Position numbers and translations under genes: made by a program. 64,000 nt of DNA from Rhizobiaceae bacterium (GTDB lineage Bacteria > Pseudomonadota > Alphaproteobacteria > Rhizobiales > Rhizobiaceae): contig JANQMU010000097.1 of NCBI GenBank assembly GCA_028279875.1, positions 25,206 through 89,205 on the forward strand, read 5' to 3'. Below are positions 1 through 10,893 of this stretch, piece after piece (the stretch's first letter is position 1; the number at the start of each line of letters is the position of its first letter). The notes below the pieces were generated by a model that saw only the letters and a program-made list of their open reading frames with translations, did no database searches and was not told the DNA's origin.

Positions 1-1
1 T

Positions 2-811
2 CCCGTCGGCCTGCTGATGATCGCCGGCGAGTTCGATCTGTCGATCGGATCGACCGTCGGCGCCGCATCCATGGTCGTTGCCATCGGCACATCCTTCTAC
101 GATATGTCGGTCTGGACGATGATCCCGCTGGCGCTGGTTCTGGGAATCGCCGTCGGCCTCGTCAACGGCCTTGTCGTGGTGAAAACCAACCTGCCGTCCT
201 TCATCGTGACGCTGGCCACCAATTTCATTGTCATCGGCGGCACGATGGGGCTGTCGCGGCTGATCGCCAATGTCACGTCCAGTTCGATCGTCACATCGGA
301 ATCGGCCCGGGCCGTTTTCGCCTCGCGCTGGGGCCAGGCCAATATCTCCATCCTGTGGTGGATCGTGATGGCGCTGATCTGCGCCTGGATCCTGTCGCGC
401 TCGACATTCGGCAACTGGATCTACGCCACCGGCGGCAATCTTCAGGCGGCGCGCGGCGCCGGTGTCCCGGTCGAGCGGGTCAAGATCCTGCTCTTCATGC
501 TGACCGGTTTCGCCGCCGCCTTTGTCGGGGTCCTGCAGGGCGTGCAATGGAATTCCGGTAATTCCACCTATGGCATGGGCTATGTCTTCCAGGCGCCGAT
601 CGTCGCCGTCATCGGCGGTGTCCTGCTCGGCGGCGGATATGGTTCGGTCACCGGCATATTTCTCGGCACGGCGATCTTCGGGGTGATCTCCACCGGTATC
701 TTCTATACCGGATGGAGCACTGACTGGATCCAGTTGCTGCTCGGCGTCCTGCTGGGCGCTGCGGTTTTGGCTAACAACTATGTGCGCCGCCTGGCGATGA
801 CGTCCAAATAG
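2..811 (+). CDS. ABC transporter permease, ribose/sugar type (RbsC-like), 5' end truncated by window edge
   Basis: Multi-TM protein with GEFDLSIGS motif (cf. GG-DLSVGS of RbsC family), followed by sugar ABC ATPase; frame open to window start. Confidence 0.85.
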   Translation, partial: PVGLLMIAGEFDLSIGSTVGAASMVVAIGTSFYDMSVWTMIPLALVLGIAVGLVNGLVVVKTNLPSFIVTLATNFIVIGGTMGLSRLIANVTSSSIVTSESARAVFASRWGQANISILWWIVMALICAWILSRSTFGNWIYATGGNLQAARGAGVPVERVKILLFMLTGFAAAFVGVLQGVQWNSGNSTYGMGYVFQAPIVAVIGGVLLGGGYGSVTGIFLGTAIFGVISTGIFYTGWSTDWIQLLLGVLLGAAVLANNYVRRLAMTSK

Positions 812-818
812 GTGGGTC

Positions 819-1607
819 ATGGGCGAGGCGAATACCATTCTGGAACTGTCCCATGTCTCCAAGACATTCGGTTCGACCAAGGCCTTGAGCGATGTGTCGC
901 TCGCCGTCCGGTCCGGCGAAATCCTCTGCCTGCTGGGCGACAATGGCGCCGGCAAATCGACATTGATCAAGATCCTCTCCGGCTATCACACGCCATCGGC
1001 CGGCCGGATGTTCTTCGAGGGCCGTGAAACGCGGTTCAGCGGTCCGCGCAGTGCCCGTCTGCAGGGCATCGCCACCGTCCATCAGGACGTCGGCAGCATT
1101 CCGTTCATGAGCATCGGCCGGAACTTCTTCCTTGGCGCGGAACTGACCCGTGGGATCGGCCCGTTGCGGTGGATCGACACAAGGGCCTCCAACGCCAAGG
1201 CCCTGGAACAGATCCGGCGTTTCGGCATCACCAGGATCAATGACGGAAACCAGCTTGTCGGAACCATGTCGGGCGGCGAACGCCAGGTTCTGGCCATCGG
1301 GCGAGCCATGTATTTCGGTGCCAAGGTCCTGATCCTCGACGAGCCGACATCGGCGCTCGGCGTCAAGGAGGCGGCGATCGTGCTCAAGCTGATGAAACAG
1401 GCGCGTTCTGAGGGCGTGGCGATCGTGTTCATCACCCATAATGCACGCCACGCCATGGCCGTCGGTGACCGCTTCACCGTGCTGATCCACGGCCAGGTCG
1501 CCGCTGCCTTCAAGCGCGGTGAAAAATCACGGGAAGAGGTCCTGAACCTGATGGCCGGTGGCGAGCAGATGTCGGAACTGGAAGCCGATCTCGAAAATAT
1601 CGATTAA
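819..1607 (+). CDS. Sugar ABC transporter ATP-binding protein
   Basis: Walker A GDNGAGKST, signature MSGGERQ, Walker B VLILDEPTSAL. Confidence 0.93.
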   Translation: MGEANTILELSHVSKTFGSTKALSDVSLAVRSGEILCLLGDNGAGKSTLIKILSGYHTPSAGRMFFEGRETRFSGPRSARLQGIATVHQDVGSIPFMSIGRNFFLGAELTRGIGPLRWIDTRASNAKALEQIRRFGITRINDGNQLVGTMSGGERQVLAIGRAMYFGAKVLILDEPTSALGVKEAAIVLKLMKQARSEGVAIVFITHNARHAMAVGDRFTVLIHGQVAAAFKRGEKSREEVLNLMAGGEQMSELEADLENID

Positions 1608-2212
1608 CGCTCATCTTCCTGCTGATAGGCAAGCTGCTCGGCAATCAGCAGCCGGTCGGCGCCGGCGCGTGCGAAACGCAATGTCAGGGCCTTGCGGGTG
1701 GCCGGTGCCAGCTTGTGTTCCGGCGCTTCGCGGATGATCTCCGCATCGTAGCCATCCGACAGGATCATGCCGCAATCCTCGGGAAAGATGTCCAGCGGTA
1801 CGCCCGGATGGGTGGCGAAGTAAAGCCGGTCGCAATGCTGGCGGTAATCCGGCCATTTGCTGTCGACCCGGAAATCCTCGATCGAGGATTTGATCTCGAC
1901 GATGAAAATCTGACCCTTTTCCGACAGCGCGATCAGATCGGCGCGGCGGCCGCTCGAAAGATTCAGTTCCGGCAGCATCGCATGGCGCAGCTCACGAAAA
2001 AGCCGCTGCACGCCGCGCCGCACCAGCAGGGCGCGTTCGGATTGCCGGCCATCGACCAGGCTGGGTTCGGGATGCGGTGAGACAATCGGCATCCAACGAG
2101 GCTGACATGAGTCGGGCCGTGGTGGCAAGTCATTGCCCGGCGTTGCAAGAAAGCCATAGTATTTGACGGATTGACGGTATTGTGATGACAGGCCGGGTGC
2201 CGCGGCTTGCAA
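1604..2212 (-). CDS. mmcB: MmcB-family DNA repair protein
   Basis: RRADLIALSEKGQIFIVEIKSSIEDFRVDSKWPDYRQHCDRLYFAT, typical of alphaproteobacterial MmcB; start codon uncertain. Confidence 0.75.
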   Translation of the reverse strand: MQAAAPGLSSQYRQSVKYYGFLATPGNDLPPRPDSCQPRWMPIVSPHPEPSLVDGRQSERALLVRRGVQRLFRELRHAMLPELNLSSGRRADLIALSEKGQIFIVEIKSSIEDFRVDSKWPDYRQHCDRLYFATHPGVPLDIFPEDCGMILSDGYDAEIIREAPEHKLAPATRKALTLRFARAGADRLLIAEQLAYQQEDER

Positions 2213-2287
2213 AAAGACAGTAAGAAAAAATAAACCATAATCATCGATGGTCCGATGGCAAAGGGTGATCGTCGGATATTCAGGGGG

Positions 2288-2932
2288 ATGAAGATGAAGT
2301 TACGCTTGGCGCTGATCGGTGTAGCGGCCGCAATGTTCGTGACGGGCTGCACGACATCCGGTCCGGAAATCACCAAGGAAATATTCACCAGCAGCTATGG
2401 TACCGTCAGGGATGGCGGGTACAAGATTCCGGCCGTTCCGATCAGCCGCGTCAGCAAGCAGTATCACCGCCAGATCGTCACCTATAACACCAAGGAAAAA
2501 CCGGGGACGATCATCGTCAACACCCGCAAGAAATTCCTCTACTACGTCCTGCCCAACAACAAGGCCGTGCGCTACGGCATCGGTGTCGGGCGCGAGGGGT
2601 TTGCCTGGTCGGGCGAAGCCTATGTCGCCTGGAAACGGCCCTGGCCCCGCTGGACGCCGCCGGCTGAAATGGTGGCCCGGCAGCCAAGCCTGAGACGCTA
2701 TGCCGAGAACGGACAACGGCCCGGCCTGACGAATCCGCTGGGTGCCCGCGCTCTCTACCTGTTCGACAAGAACGGCAATGATACGCTCTACCGGCTGCAC
2801 GGCACGCCCGAGTGGCACACCATCGGCACGGCCGCGTCATCGGGCTGTATCCGCCTGATGAACCAGGACATTATCGATCTCTATTCCCGCGTCAAACCGG
2901 GCCGCAGTTCCAAGGTCGTCGTCATTCAGTAG
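2288..2932 (+). CDS. L,D-transpeptidase (YkuD domain), lipoprotein-like signal
   Basis: Signal MKMKLRLALIGVAAAMFVTGC and active-site HGTPEWHTIGTAASSGCIRL. Confidence 0.9.
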   Translation: MKMKLRLALIGVAAAMFVTGCTTSGPEITKEIFTSSYGTVRDGGYKIPAVPISRVSKQYHRQIVTYNTKEKPGTIIVNTRKKFLYYVLPNNKAVRYGIGVGREGFAWSGEAYVAWKRPWPRWTPPAEMVARQPSLRRYAENGQRPGLTNPLGARALYLFDKNGNDTLYRLHGTPEWHTIGTAASSGCIRLMNQDIIDLYSRVKPGRSSKVVVIQ

Positions 2933-2961
2933 CAGACCTGCAACAACAGGTATAAGGCAAC

Positions 2962-2989
2962 CGCCCGGGCAGCGCCCGGGCGTTTTTTT
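2962..2989 (+). terminator. Rho-independent terminator after the L,D-transpeptidase gene
   Basis: Stem CGCCCGGG / CCCGGGCG, 5-nt loop, followed by a run of seven T. Confidence 0.9.
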
Positions 2990-2992
2990 GAC

Positions 2993-3790
2993 TCACGAAA
3001 CCGCTTCGACAGCCCGCTTGGCCATCACCTTGACGATGTTGGCCCGGTATTCGGACGAGCCGTGCAGATCCGACAGCATGCCGCCGGCATCGATTTCGAC
3101 GCCGTCGAGCGCGGCCGCCGAGAAATCGGCATCCAGCGCCCGCTCCATGTCGGCGGACCGGAACACCCCGTCCGAACCGGCGCCGGTGACGGCGACCCGC
3201 GCGCCCTGCCCGGTCTGCGCCACGAAGACGCCAGCCATGGCATAGAGCGATGCCGGATTGGGGAATTTGCGATAGGCGGCCTTCGATGTCGTCTCAAAGG
3301 ACACCGCCGTGATGATCTCGCCTTCCTCCAGCGCCGTCTCGAACAGGCCGACAAAATAGTCGGCGGCGGCAATGTCCCGCCGGTCGGTGTGGATCGTGGC
3401 GTCAAGCGCCATCAGCGCGGCCGGGTAGTCGGCCGCCGGATCATTATTGGCGACCGAACCACCGATCGTGCCCATGTGGCGCACATGCGGATCGCCGATA
3501 TGCGAGGCGAGGTCGGCAAGCGCCGGGCAGGCGTCGCGCACCTGATCGGACGCGGCGACCTCGGCATGGGTCGTCGCAGCACCGATGCGCACGGTGCCGC
3601 CCGAAACCGAGATGCCCTTCAATTCGTCGACATGGCGCAGATCGATGACGTCGCTGGGCGCAGCAAGATGCTGCTTCATCGTCGGGATCAGGGTCTGGCC
3701 GCCAGCCAGAAGCTTGCCCTCCTCGGCCGAGGACAGAAGGCTTGAGGCTTCCGCGACGGAGGACGCGCGATGATATTTGGTGGAATACAT
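2993..3790 (-). CDS. Xanthine dehydrogenase/CO dehydrogenase family FAD-binding (medium) subunit
   Basis: KLLAGGQTLIPTMKQHLA, HVRHMGTIGGSVANNDPAADYPAAL. Confidence 0.93.
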   Translation of the reverse strand: MYSTKYHRASSVAEASSLLSSAEEGKLLAGGQTLIPTMKQHLAAPSDVIDLRHVDELKGISVSGGTVRIGAATTHAEVAASDQVRDACPALADLASHIGDPHVRHMGTIGGSVANNDPAADYPAALMALDATIHTDRRDIAAADYFVGLFETALEEGEIITAVSFETTSKAAYRKFPNPASLYAMAGVFVAQTGQGARVAVTGAGSDGVFRSADMERALDADFSAAALDGVEIDAGGMLSDLHGSSEYRANIVKVMAKRAVEAVS

Positions 3791-3805
3791 TGTTCTCTCC
3801 GTGGC

Positions 3806-6151
3806 TCAGTTTGCGTTCAGCGCGGCCCAGACATTCTGGGGCGTTGCGGGCATCGCCAGATCATTGTTGCCAATGGCGTCGGTGATGGCGTTGATCACCG
3901 CCGGCGGCGAGCCGATGGCTCCGGCCTCGCCACATCCCTTGACGCCGAGCGGGTTGGACGGACACGGTGTGACGGTCGTCGACACCTCGTAATTGGGCAG
4001 ATCGGCGGCCCGCGGCATGGTGTAGTCCATGTAGCTGGCGGTCAGCAGCTGCCCGGTTTGCGGGTCGTAGACGCATCCCTCATGCAGGGCCTGGCCGATG
4101 CCCTGGGTGATGCCGCCATGCACTTGTCCCTCGACGATCATCGGGTTGATGATGGTACCGAAATCGTCGGCCGCCACGAACTGCACGATGTCCGTTTCGC
4201 CGGTCTGCGGATCGACTTCCACTTCGCAGACATAGCAGCCGGCCGGGAACGTGAAGTTGGCCGGGTCGAAGAACGCCGTTTCCTTGAGGCCGGGCTCCAT
4301 GCCCTCCGGCAAATTGTGCGCGGTGTAGCAGGCCAGCGTCACCTCGTGCCAGGCAAGAACCTTGTTGGTTCCGGAAACCTTCAACTGACCTTCCTCGATG
4401 ACGATATCGGCCTCATCGGCGTCCAGCAGATGGGCGGCGACCTTCTTGGCCTTGGTCTCGACCTTGTCGAACGCTTTCGAGACCGCCGACATGCCGACCG
4501 CACCGGAGCGCGACCCGTAGGTGCCCATGCCCATCTGCACCTTGTCGGTATCGCCGTGGACGACGGAGATGGTGTCGAGGCTGACGCCCAGCCGGTCGGC
4601 GACGATCTGGGCAAAGGTGGTTTCGTGGCCCTGGCCGTGGCTGTGCGACCCGGTCAGCACCTCGATGGTGCCGACGGCATTGACACGCACCTCGGCCGAT
4701 TCCCAAAGGCCAACGCCGGCGCCCAGCGAACCGATCGCCGCGGAGGGCGCGATGCCGCAGGCCTCGATGTAGCAGCTCAGGCCGATGCCGCGCAGCTTGC
4801 CGCGTGCCTTGGCTTCGGCCTTGCGGGCCGGAAAGCCAGCATAGTCGGAGGCCTGCATGGCGGCGTCCAGCGAGGCTTCGAAATCGCCGGTATCATAGTT
4901 CATGATGATCGGCGTCTGGTGTGGAAACGCCTTGACGAAATTGATGCGGCGCAGTTCCGCCGGGCTGACACCCAGTTGCCGGGCGGCGGTTTCCATGGCC
5001 CGCTCGACCAGATAGCAGGCTTCCGGCCGGCCAGCGCCGCGATAGGCATCCACCGGCGCGGTGTTGGTATAGACCGTCCGCACATTGGCGTGGATATTGG
5101 GGACGTTGTACTGTCCCGACAGCAATGTGGCGTAGAGATAGGTCGGCGTGACGGACGAAAACAGCGACATATAGGCGCCGATATTCGCCAGCGTATCGAC
5201 CTTGATGGCGGTCATCCGGTTGTCGGCGTCAAAGGCGATCTTGATCGTCGACACATGATCGCGGCCATGGGCGTCGGTGAGGAACGATTCGCTGCGCTCG
5301 GCAGTCCATTTGACCGGAACGCCGGTTCGCTTGGAGGCCCACAGGCAGACGATCTCTTCGGGATAGATATAGATCTTCGAACCGAAGCCGCCGCCGACAT
5401 CCGGCGCGATGACCCGCAGCTTGTTTTCCGGCGCGACATTGTAGAAGGCGCTCATTACCAGCCGGGCGACATGCGGGTTCTGCGATGTCGTCCAGCAGGT
5501 ATAGTGTTCCTCGGCCGCATCATAGACGCCCAGCGCCGCCCGCGGTTCCATCGCGTTCGGGATCAGCCGGTTGTTGGTGACTTCCAGCTCGACGACATTC
5601 GCCGCGTCGGAAATCGCTTCCTCGACGGGGACGCTGTCGCCGATTTCCCAATCGAAGATCAGGTTGCGTTCGGCCGCCTCGTGGATCTGCGGCGCGCCGG
5701 GTTCGAGGGCGGCAAGCGAATCGGTGACGGCCGGCAGTTCCTCATAGTCGACAATGACGGCTTCCGCCGCCTCGCGCGCCAGGTCGCGGGTTTCGGCGAC
5801 GACGATCGCAACCGCATCGCCGACATAGCGGACTTTGTCATCGGCCAGGGGGCGCCAGACGCCCATATTCATCGGCGAGCCGTCGGTGGAATGGATCATC
5901 CAGCCGCAAATGAGATTGCCGATCCCGTCCTCGGTGAGCTGCTTGCCGTCGAGCACGCCATAAACGCCGTGCATGGCTTCCGCGGCGCTCTTGTCGATGC
6001 CCTTGATCCGGGCATGGGCATGCGGACTTCGCACAAAGGCCGCGTGTTTCATGCCGGCGACGACCATGTCGTCCGTATAGCGGCCCTGGCCGGTGATGAA
6101 CCGGCGGTCTTCCTTGCGTGCCGCGCGGGCACCGATGCCTTCAATTCCCAT
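3806..6151 (-). CDS. Xanthine dehydrogenase/CO dehydrogenase family molybdopterin-binding large subunit, form II type
   Basis: VRYVGDAVAIVVAETRDLAREAAEAV, DVGGGFGSK, active-site motif AYRGAGR. Confidence 0.93.
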   Translation of the reverse strand: MGIEGIGARAARKEDRRFITGQGRYTDDMVVAGMKHAAFVRSPHAHARIKGIDKSAAEAMHGVYGVLDGKQLTEDGIGNLICGWMIHSTDGSPMNMGVWRPLADDKVRYVGDAVAIVVAETRDLAREAAEAVIVDYEELPAVTDSLAALEPGAPQIHEAAERNLIFDWEIGDSVPVEEAISDAANVVELEVTNNRLIPNAMEPRAALGVYDAAEEHYTCWTTSQNPHVARLVMSAFYNVAPENKLRVIAPDVGGGFGSKIYIYPEEIVCLWASKRTGVPVKWTAERSESFLTDAHGRDHVSTIKIAFDADNRMTAIKVDTLANIGAYMSLFSSVTPTYLYATLLSGQYNVPNIHANVRTVYTNTAPVDAYRGAGRPEACYLVERAMETAARQLGVSPAELRRINFVKAFPHQTPIIMNYDTGDFEASLDAAMQASDYAGFPARKAEAKARGKLRGIGLSCYIEACGIAPSAAIGSLGAGVGLWESAEVRVNAVGTIEVLTGSHSHGQGHETTFAQIVADRLGVSLDTISVVHGDTDKVQMGMGTYGSRSGAVGMSAVSKAFDKVETKAKKVAAHLLDADEADIVIEEGQLKVSGTNKVLAWHEVTLACYTAHNLPEGMEPGLKETAFFDPANFTFPAGCYVCEVEVDPQTGETDIVQFVAADDFGTIINPMIVEGQVHGGITQGIGQALHEGCVYDPQTGQLLTASYMDYTMPRAADLPNYEVSTTVTPCPSNPLGVKGCGEAGAIGSPPAVINAITDAIGNNDLAMPATPQNVWAALNAN

Positions 6152-6275
6152 GAGAATTCTCCTGTCGCTTCCTGCGGAATGTCGGCGCTGCGTGCGTCAC
6201 CCGAATCGGGGAACCGCAGACGTCCGGTTACCGGGTGATTGCGCCCGGCCGGCCGACACCGCCCATTGGTTCCGC

Positions 6276-6764
6276 CTATTCGGCCGCCTGTTGCGCGTCG
6301 CCCATTTCCGCCGCAGCGGCGAGGATCGACTTGACGATATTGTGGTAGCCGGTGCAGCGGCAGATATTGCCTTCCAGCTCGGCCCGCACGGTCGCCTCGT
6401 CCAGCGCCGTGCCGTGCCGGGCGATCATGTCGGTTGCCGCCATGATCATGCCGGGCGTGCAGAAACCGCATTGCAGGCCGTGATTTTCATGGAAGGCCCT
6501 CTGGACGGGATGCAATTCGCCATTGCCGGACAGGCCCTCGATGGTGGTCACGCTGGACCCGGTGGCCTGGGCGGCGAGCATGGTGCAGGCCTTAACCGCC
6601 TTGCCGTCGACATGGACAACGCAGGCGCCGCATTGCGACGTGTCGCAGCCGACATGGGTTCCGGTCAGCACCAGATTCGTTCGCAGAAAGTCGACCAGAA
6701 GCGTTCGATCCTCGACGTCTCCGTCGACCTCACGACCGTTCACGGTCATCGATACGCTAACCAT
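6276..6764 (-). CDS. [2Fe-2S] small subunit of Mo hydroxylase
   Basis: [21 protein letters not shown] and CGFCTPGM...[13 protein letters not shown]. Confidence 0.95.
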   Translation of the reverse strand: MVSVSMTVNGREVDGDVEDRTLLVDFLRTNLVLTGTHVGCDTSQCGACVVHVDGKAVKACTMLAAQATGSSVTTIEGLSGNGELHPVQRAFHENHGLQCGFCTPGMIMAATDMIARHGTALDEATVRAELEGNICRCTGYHNIVKSILAAAAEMGDAQQAAE

Positions 6765-6991
6765 TTATTTCCTCCCATTATCGGCACCGGACCGTCAGCA
6801 TGCCGGTGCAATTCGTTTCTCCCCGTCCAATATTTGTAGCAAGACGATCAAAATGCAACCGCGCATGGCGGTTTGTTCGCCGCAGCCGCCACCGTGTTGG
6901 CAGCCACACCTGTTCCACGCTGGTCCGCCGCATGGCCCGGGAACCTTCCATTGCATCACAGCCGAGTGACGGTCGCCATTCGACTAAAGGC

Positions 6992-7738
6992 TTAAATGCA
7001 GCGGCCGCCATCGACCTCCATGGCGACACCGGTGACCATGCTCGCTTCGTCGGAGCACAGGTAACAGGCGGCATTGCCCATATCCTCGGGCGTGGAGAAC
7101 CGTCCGATCGGTATGGTCGCCAGGAACTTCGCCCTTATCTCCGGCGTATCCTCGCCCATGAAGGTCTTCAAAAGCGGCGTCTCGCCGGCCACCGGGTTGA
7201 TGGCGTTGACGCGGACCCCCGCCGGCGCGAGTTCCACTGCCATGGTTTTGGTGGCGGTGATCATCCAGCCCTTCGACGCATTGTACCAGTTGAGCCGCGG
7301 CCGCGGGCTGACGCCGGCGGTCGAGGCGACGTTGAGGATGCAGCCGGCGCCCCTTTGCTTCATCGACGGCACGATGTGCCGGGCCGTCAGATAGACCGAT
7401 TTCACATTGACAGCCAGGACCCGGTCGAAATCCGCCTCGCTGACGTCTTCCAGCGGCGCCGGCAGGTGGGTGATGCCGGCATTGTTGACCAGGATATCGA
7501 CCGCTCCGAAGGTGGCGAGCGCCGCATCGGCCATTTGCGCGACACTATCGCCATCCGAGACATCGACCGTTTGGGCCAGGGCATCGGATCCGAGCTCGGC
7601 GGCGCAGGCCGCGGCGGCATCGGCATTGATGTCGGCGATCATCACCCTGGCGCCCTCGGCGATGAATTTGCGGGCGATTCCGGCGCCGAAGCCGGAGGCC
7701 GCGCCGGTGACGATGGCCGTTTTTCCCTCAAGCCGCAT
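6992..7738 (-). CDS. SDR family oxidoreductase
   Basis: MRLEGKTAIVTGAASGFGAGIARKF, NNAGITH, YNASKGW; the longer ORF upstream is out-of-frame aldehyde dehydrogenase sequence. Confidence 0.93.
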   Translation of the reverse strand: MRLEGKTAIVTGAASGFGAGIARKFIAEGARVMIADINADAAAACAAELGSDALAQTVDVSDGDSVAQMADAALATFGAVDILVNNAGITHLPAPLEDVSEADFDRVLAVNVKSVYLTARHIVPSMKQRGAGCILNVASTAGVSPRPRLNWYNASKGWMITATKTMAVELAPAGVRVNAINPVAGETPLLKTFMGEDTPEIRAKFLATIPIGRFSTPEDMGNAACYLCSDEASMVTGVAMEVDGGRCI

Positions 7739-7773
7739 GGTCAACCCTCCTTTGCATGTCAGCCGTGTGCATG

Positions 7774-9237
7774 TCAGCCGTGACTGGCCGCAACCGTTTT
7801 CAGAACCGAGAACCCGTAGAGCGCCTCGAAACCCTTTTCGCGGCCATGGCCGGATTTGCCGACCCCGCCAAAGGGCAGTTCGACACCGCCACCGGCGCCG
7901 TAATTGTTGATGAAGACCTGGCCGGAGCGAAGGGCCCGGGCCATGCGCATCTGGCGGGCGCCGTCGGCGGTCCAGATGCCGGCGACCAAACCGTAGTCGG
8001 TGCCGTTGGCGATCGAAACGGCCTCCTCGTCCGTATCGAACGGGATGACGACCTGCACGGGGCCGAAGATCTCGTCCTGCGCCAGACGGTGATCGTGGCT
8101 GACGCCGGCGATCAGGGTCGGTTCGACATAGTGCCCGCCCGCCGGCGCGCCCTCGACCAGTTCCCCGCGCGCGGCGATGGTCAGATTGTCCTCGGCCGCG
8201 AGATCGAGAAATCCGTCGACGATCTCTTTCTGGCGCGCCGAAATCAGCGGCCCGACATCGAGATCGGAGCCGGCCGGCCCGACCTGCAGGGCCCGATAGC
8301 ATTCGGCCATCCGGTCCAGCATCTCGACATAGATCGAGCGGTGGACGAGGATCCGCGACGCGGCGGAGCAGGTCTGGCCGGCATTTTGAATGCCGGCATT
8401 GACCAGAAAGGGCAGCGCCCGGTCGATATCGGCATCCTTGAAGACGATCTGCGGCGACTTGCCGCCGAGTTCCAGCGTGACCGGCACCACATTGCGGGCC
8501 GCCGCGGCCTGCACCAGCGTGCCGACGCCCACCGATCCGGTGAACGAGATGTGGTTGACACCCGGATGGTCGGTCAAAGCTGCGCCAGCCTCTCCACCAA
8601 GCCCCGGCACCACATTGAGGGCGCCCGAGGGCAGGCCGGCCTCATGGGCGATCTGCGCGAAGGCGAGAGCCGTCAGGCAGGCTTCCTCGGCCGGTTTGAG
8701 GACCGCCGCATTGCCCATGGCCAGGGCCGCCCCGACCGAACGGCCGATGATCTGCATCGGATAGTTCCACGGCACGATATGGCCGGTGACGCCATGCGGC
8801 TCGCGCAGCGTGTAGACCGTGTAACCGTCCAGATAGGGGATCGTCTCGCCATGGACCTTGTCGGCCGCGCCGCCATAGAACTCCATGTAGCGGGCCAGCG
8901 CTACCGCGTCGTTGCGGGCCTGGGTCAGCGGCTTGCCGACATCGGCCGCTTCGAGTTCGGCCAGAAGGTCGACATTGTCAAGCACAAGCTGGCCGATGCG
9001 GGCCAGGATGCGGCCGCGCTCAAGCGCCGTGGTGCGGCCCCATATGCCCTCCAGCGCGGCATGGGCGGCATCGGCGGCCGCGTCGATGTCACCGGCCGTA
9101 CCGCGCGCGATTTCGGCGATCGGCGTTCCGGTCGACGGGTCTTCGAGCTCCAGACTGTCATCGTTTTCCGGCGCGACCCACTCGCCATTGATGAAGCACA
9201 GGGCCGGATCGAAGCCGAGTTTTTCCGTAACATCCAT
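7774..9237 (-). CDS. Aldehyde dehydrogenase family protein
   Basis: VTLELGGKSPQIVFKDAD, FTGSVGVGTLV, NAGQTCSAASRILV. Confidence 0.95.
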   Translation of the reverse strand: MDVTEKLGFDPALCFINGEWVAPENDDSLELEDPSTGTPIAEIARGTAGDIDAAADAAHAALEGIWGRTTALERGRILARIGQLVLDNVDLLAELEAADVGKPLTQARNDAVALARYMEFYGGAADKVHGETIPYLDGYTVYTLREPHGVTGHIVPWNYPMQIIGRSVGAALAMGNAAVLKPAEEACLTALAFAQIAHEAGLPSGALNVVPGLGGEAGAALTDHPGVNHISFTGSVGVGTLVQAAAARNVVPVTLELGGKSPQIVFKDADIDRALPFLVNAGIQNAGQTCSAASRILVHRSIYVEMLDRMAECYRALQVGPAGSDLDVGPLISARQKEIVDGFLDLAAEDNLTIAARGELVEGAPAGGHYVEPTLIAGVSHDHRLAQDEIFGPVQVVIPFDTDEEAVSIANGTDYGLVAGIWTADGARQMRMARALRSGQVFINNYGAGGGVELPFGGVGKSGHGREKGFEALYGFSVLKTVAASHG

Positions 9238-9264
9238 CGTTTCGCCCCATCTTGCTCTCTTGCT

Positions 9265-10893
9265 CTATTGCCCGGCGGTCCGCGCTTCGCGGGCGCGCAG
9301 CGCCTCGTCGAGGATCGGCGTCGCGGCAAGCAACTCCCGCGTATAGCTGTGGCGGGGATTTCGGAAGACCTCTTCCGTCCTGCCCTCCTCGACAATCCTG
9401 CCAGCTTTCATGACCAGGACACGATCGGTGATCGCCCGGACCACCGACAGATCATGCGATATAAACAGATAAGAGACCGCAAGGCGATCCGAAAGATCGG
9501 CCAGCAGGTCGAGGATTTGAGCACGGATCGACACGTCGAGCGCCGAGACCGCCTCGTCGAGAATGATCAGCGACGGCTCGATGATCAGCGCCCGGGCGAT
9601 GGCGATGCGCTGCCGCTGGCCGCCGGAAAACTCATGGATATATTTATGCGCGTCGGAGGGCTGCAGGCCGACATTGTTCAAGGCCCGGGCGACCCGTTCA
9701 TTGCGTTCCTCCGGACCCGGCGGATCGTCGAGAAGGAAAAACGGCTCGGACACCAGGCGATCGACCCGGTGGCGCGGGTTGAAGGAGCTGTAGGGGTCCT
9801 GAAAAACCACCTGTACCCGCCGCCGCATCTGCCGGTCCGGCCCGGTGCCGGCGGTCGAGAACAGCTTTCCGTCGAGCCTGATCTCACCGCCCTGGACGGC
9901 GTCGAGCGCCAGGATCGCCCGCGTCAGGGTCGACTTGCCGCAACCGCTTTCACCAACCAGACCGACATTCTCCCCATGCATGATGGAAAGCGACACATTG
10001 TCGACGGCGCGAAAATGGCCGGGCGCGGAAAACAGCGAGCGGCGCGGCAGGGCATAGTCGCGTACCACGCCGTTGATCTCGATGACCGGCTTGGAGCCAT
10101 CGGCGCCATGGGCGGGGTCGCGGTGCGGCACATGGCTGGATGCCTCGAACAGTGCCTGCGTGTAGGGGTGGCTCATGCGGCGAAACAGCGAAACCGTCTC
10201 GCCGACCTCGACGATCGCGCCCTCCTTCATGATGGCGATGTGGTCGGCCATATCGGCGACGACCGCAAGATCATGGGTGATCAGGATGAGCCCCATATCG
10301 TCTTCCTCGACGAGCGTCCTCAGCAGTTTGAGGATCTGCGCCTGGGTGGTGACATCGAGCGCCGTGGTCGGCTCGTCGGCGATCAGCAGTTTCGGCCGCA
10401 GCGCAATGGCCATGGCGATCACCACACGCTGGCGCTGACCGCCCGACAAATCGTGCGGATAGCGGTCGAGCGGAAACTGCTCCGGCGGCAGGCCGACCCG
10501 GTTGAGCGCTTCGCGGGCCATGCGCCTCGCCTCCCGGCGCGACCGCCCGCCATGGACCACAATGGTCTCGGCCACCTGGTCGCCGATGGTCTGAACCGGG
10601 TTGAGCGCCGTCATGGGTTCCTGGAACACCATGCCGATCTCGTTGCCGCGCAGGCCGCACATCTGCTTTTCGGTGAAGGTATCCAGCGGTTTTCCGTCGA
10701 GACGGACGGCGCCGCTCCATGCCGCACCGACCGGCAGCAACTGCATGACCGCCAGGGCGGTGATGGATTTGCCGGAGCCCGATTCGCCGACAATGCCAAG
10801 CACTTCGCCGGCTTCGATCTTGAGATCGACATCGCTGAGGATCGGTTCGCCCCGGATGCTGAGCGAAAGGCTCTCGACCTCCAGCAGCGCCAT
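9265..10893 (-). CDS. Peptide/opine-type ABC transporter ATP-binding protein with two fused ATPase domains (DppD-DppF-like)
   Basis: Two Walker A motifs ([20 protein letters not shown]) and two [16 protein letters not shown] signatures. Confidence 0.95.
   Translation of the reverse strand: MALLEVESLSLSIRGEPILSDVDLKIEAGEVLGIVGESGSGKSITALAVMQLLPVGAAWSGAVRLDGKPLDTFTEKQMCGLRGNEIGMVFQEPMTALNPVQTIGDQVAETIVVHGGRSRREARRMAREALNRVGLPPEQFPLDRYPHDLSGGQRQRVVIAMAIALRPKLLIADEPTTALDVTTQAQILKLLRTLVEEDDMGLILITHDLAVVADMADHIAIMKEGAIVEVGETVSLFRRMSHPYTQALFEASSHVPHRDPAHGADGSKPVIEINGVVRDYALPRRSLFSAPGHFRAVDNVSLSIMHGENVGLVGESGCGKSTLTRAILALDAVQGGEIRLDGKLFSTAGTGPDRQMRRRVQVVFQDPYSSFNPRHRVDRLVSEPFFLLDDPPGPEERNERVARALNNVGLQPSDAHKYIHEFSGGQRQRIAIARALIIEPSLIILDEAVSALDVSIRAQILDLLADLSDRLAVSYLFISHDLSVVRAITDRVLVMKAGRIVEEGRTEEVFRNPRHSYTRELLAATPILDEALRAREARTAGQ

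Noticed and set aside
3770-6238. 822-aa plus-strand ORF
   Set aside because: Antisense to the Mo hydroxylase large subunit, whose motifs are unambiguous.
2993-6764. Annotation as coxMSL aerobic CO dehydrogenase
   Set aside because: Form II active-site motif, S-L-M order and no maturation genes nearby; kept as a generic Mo hydroxylase.
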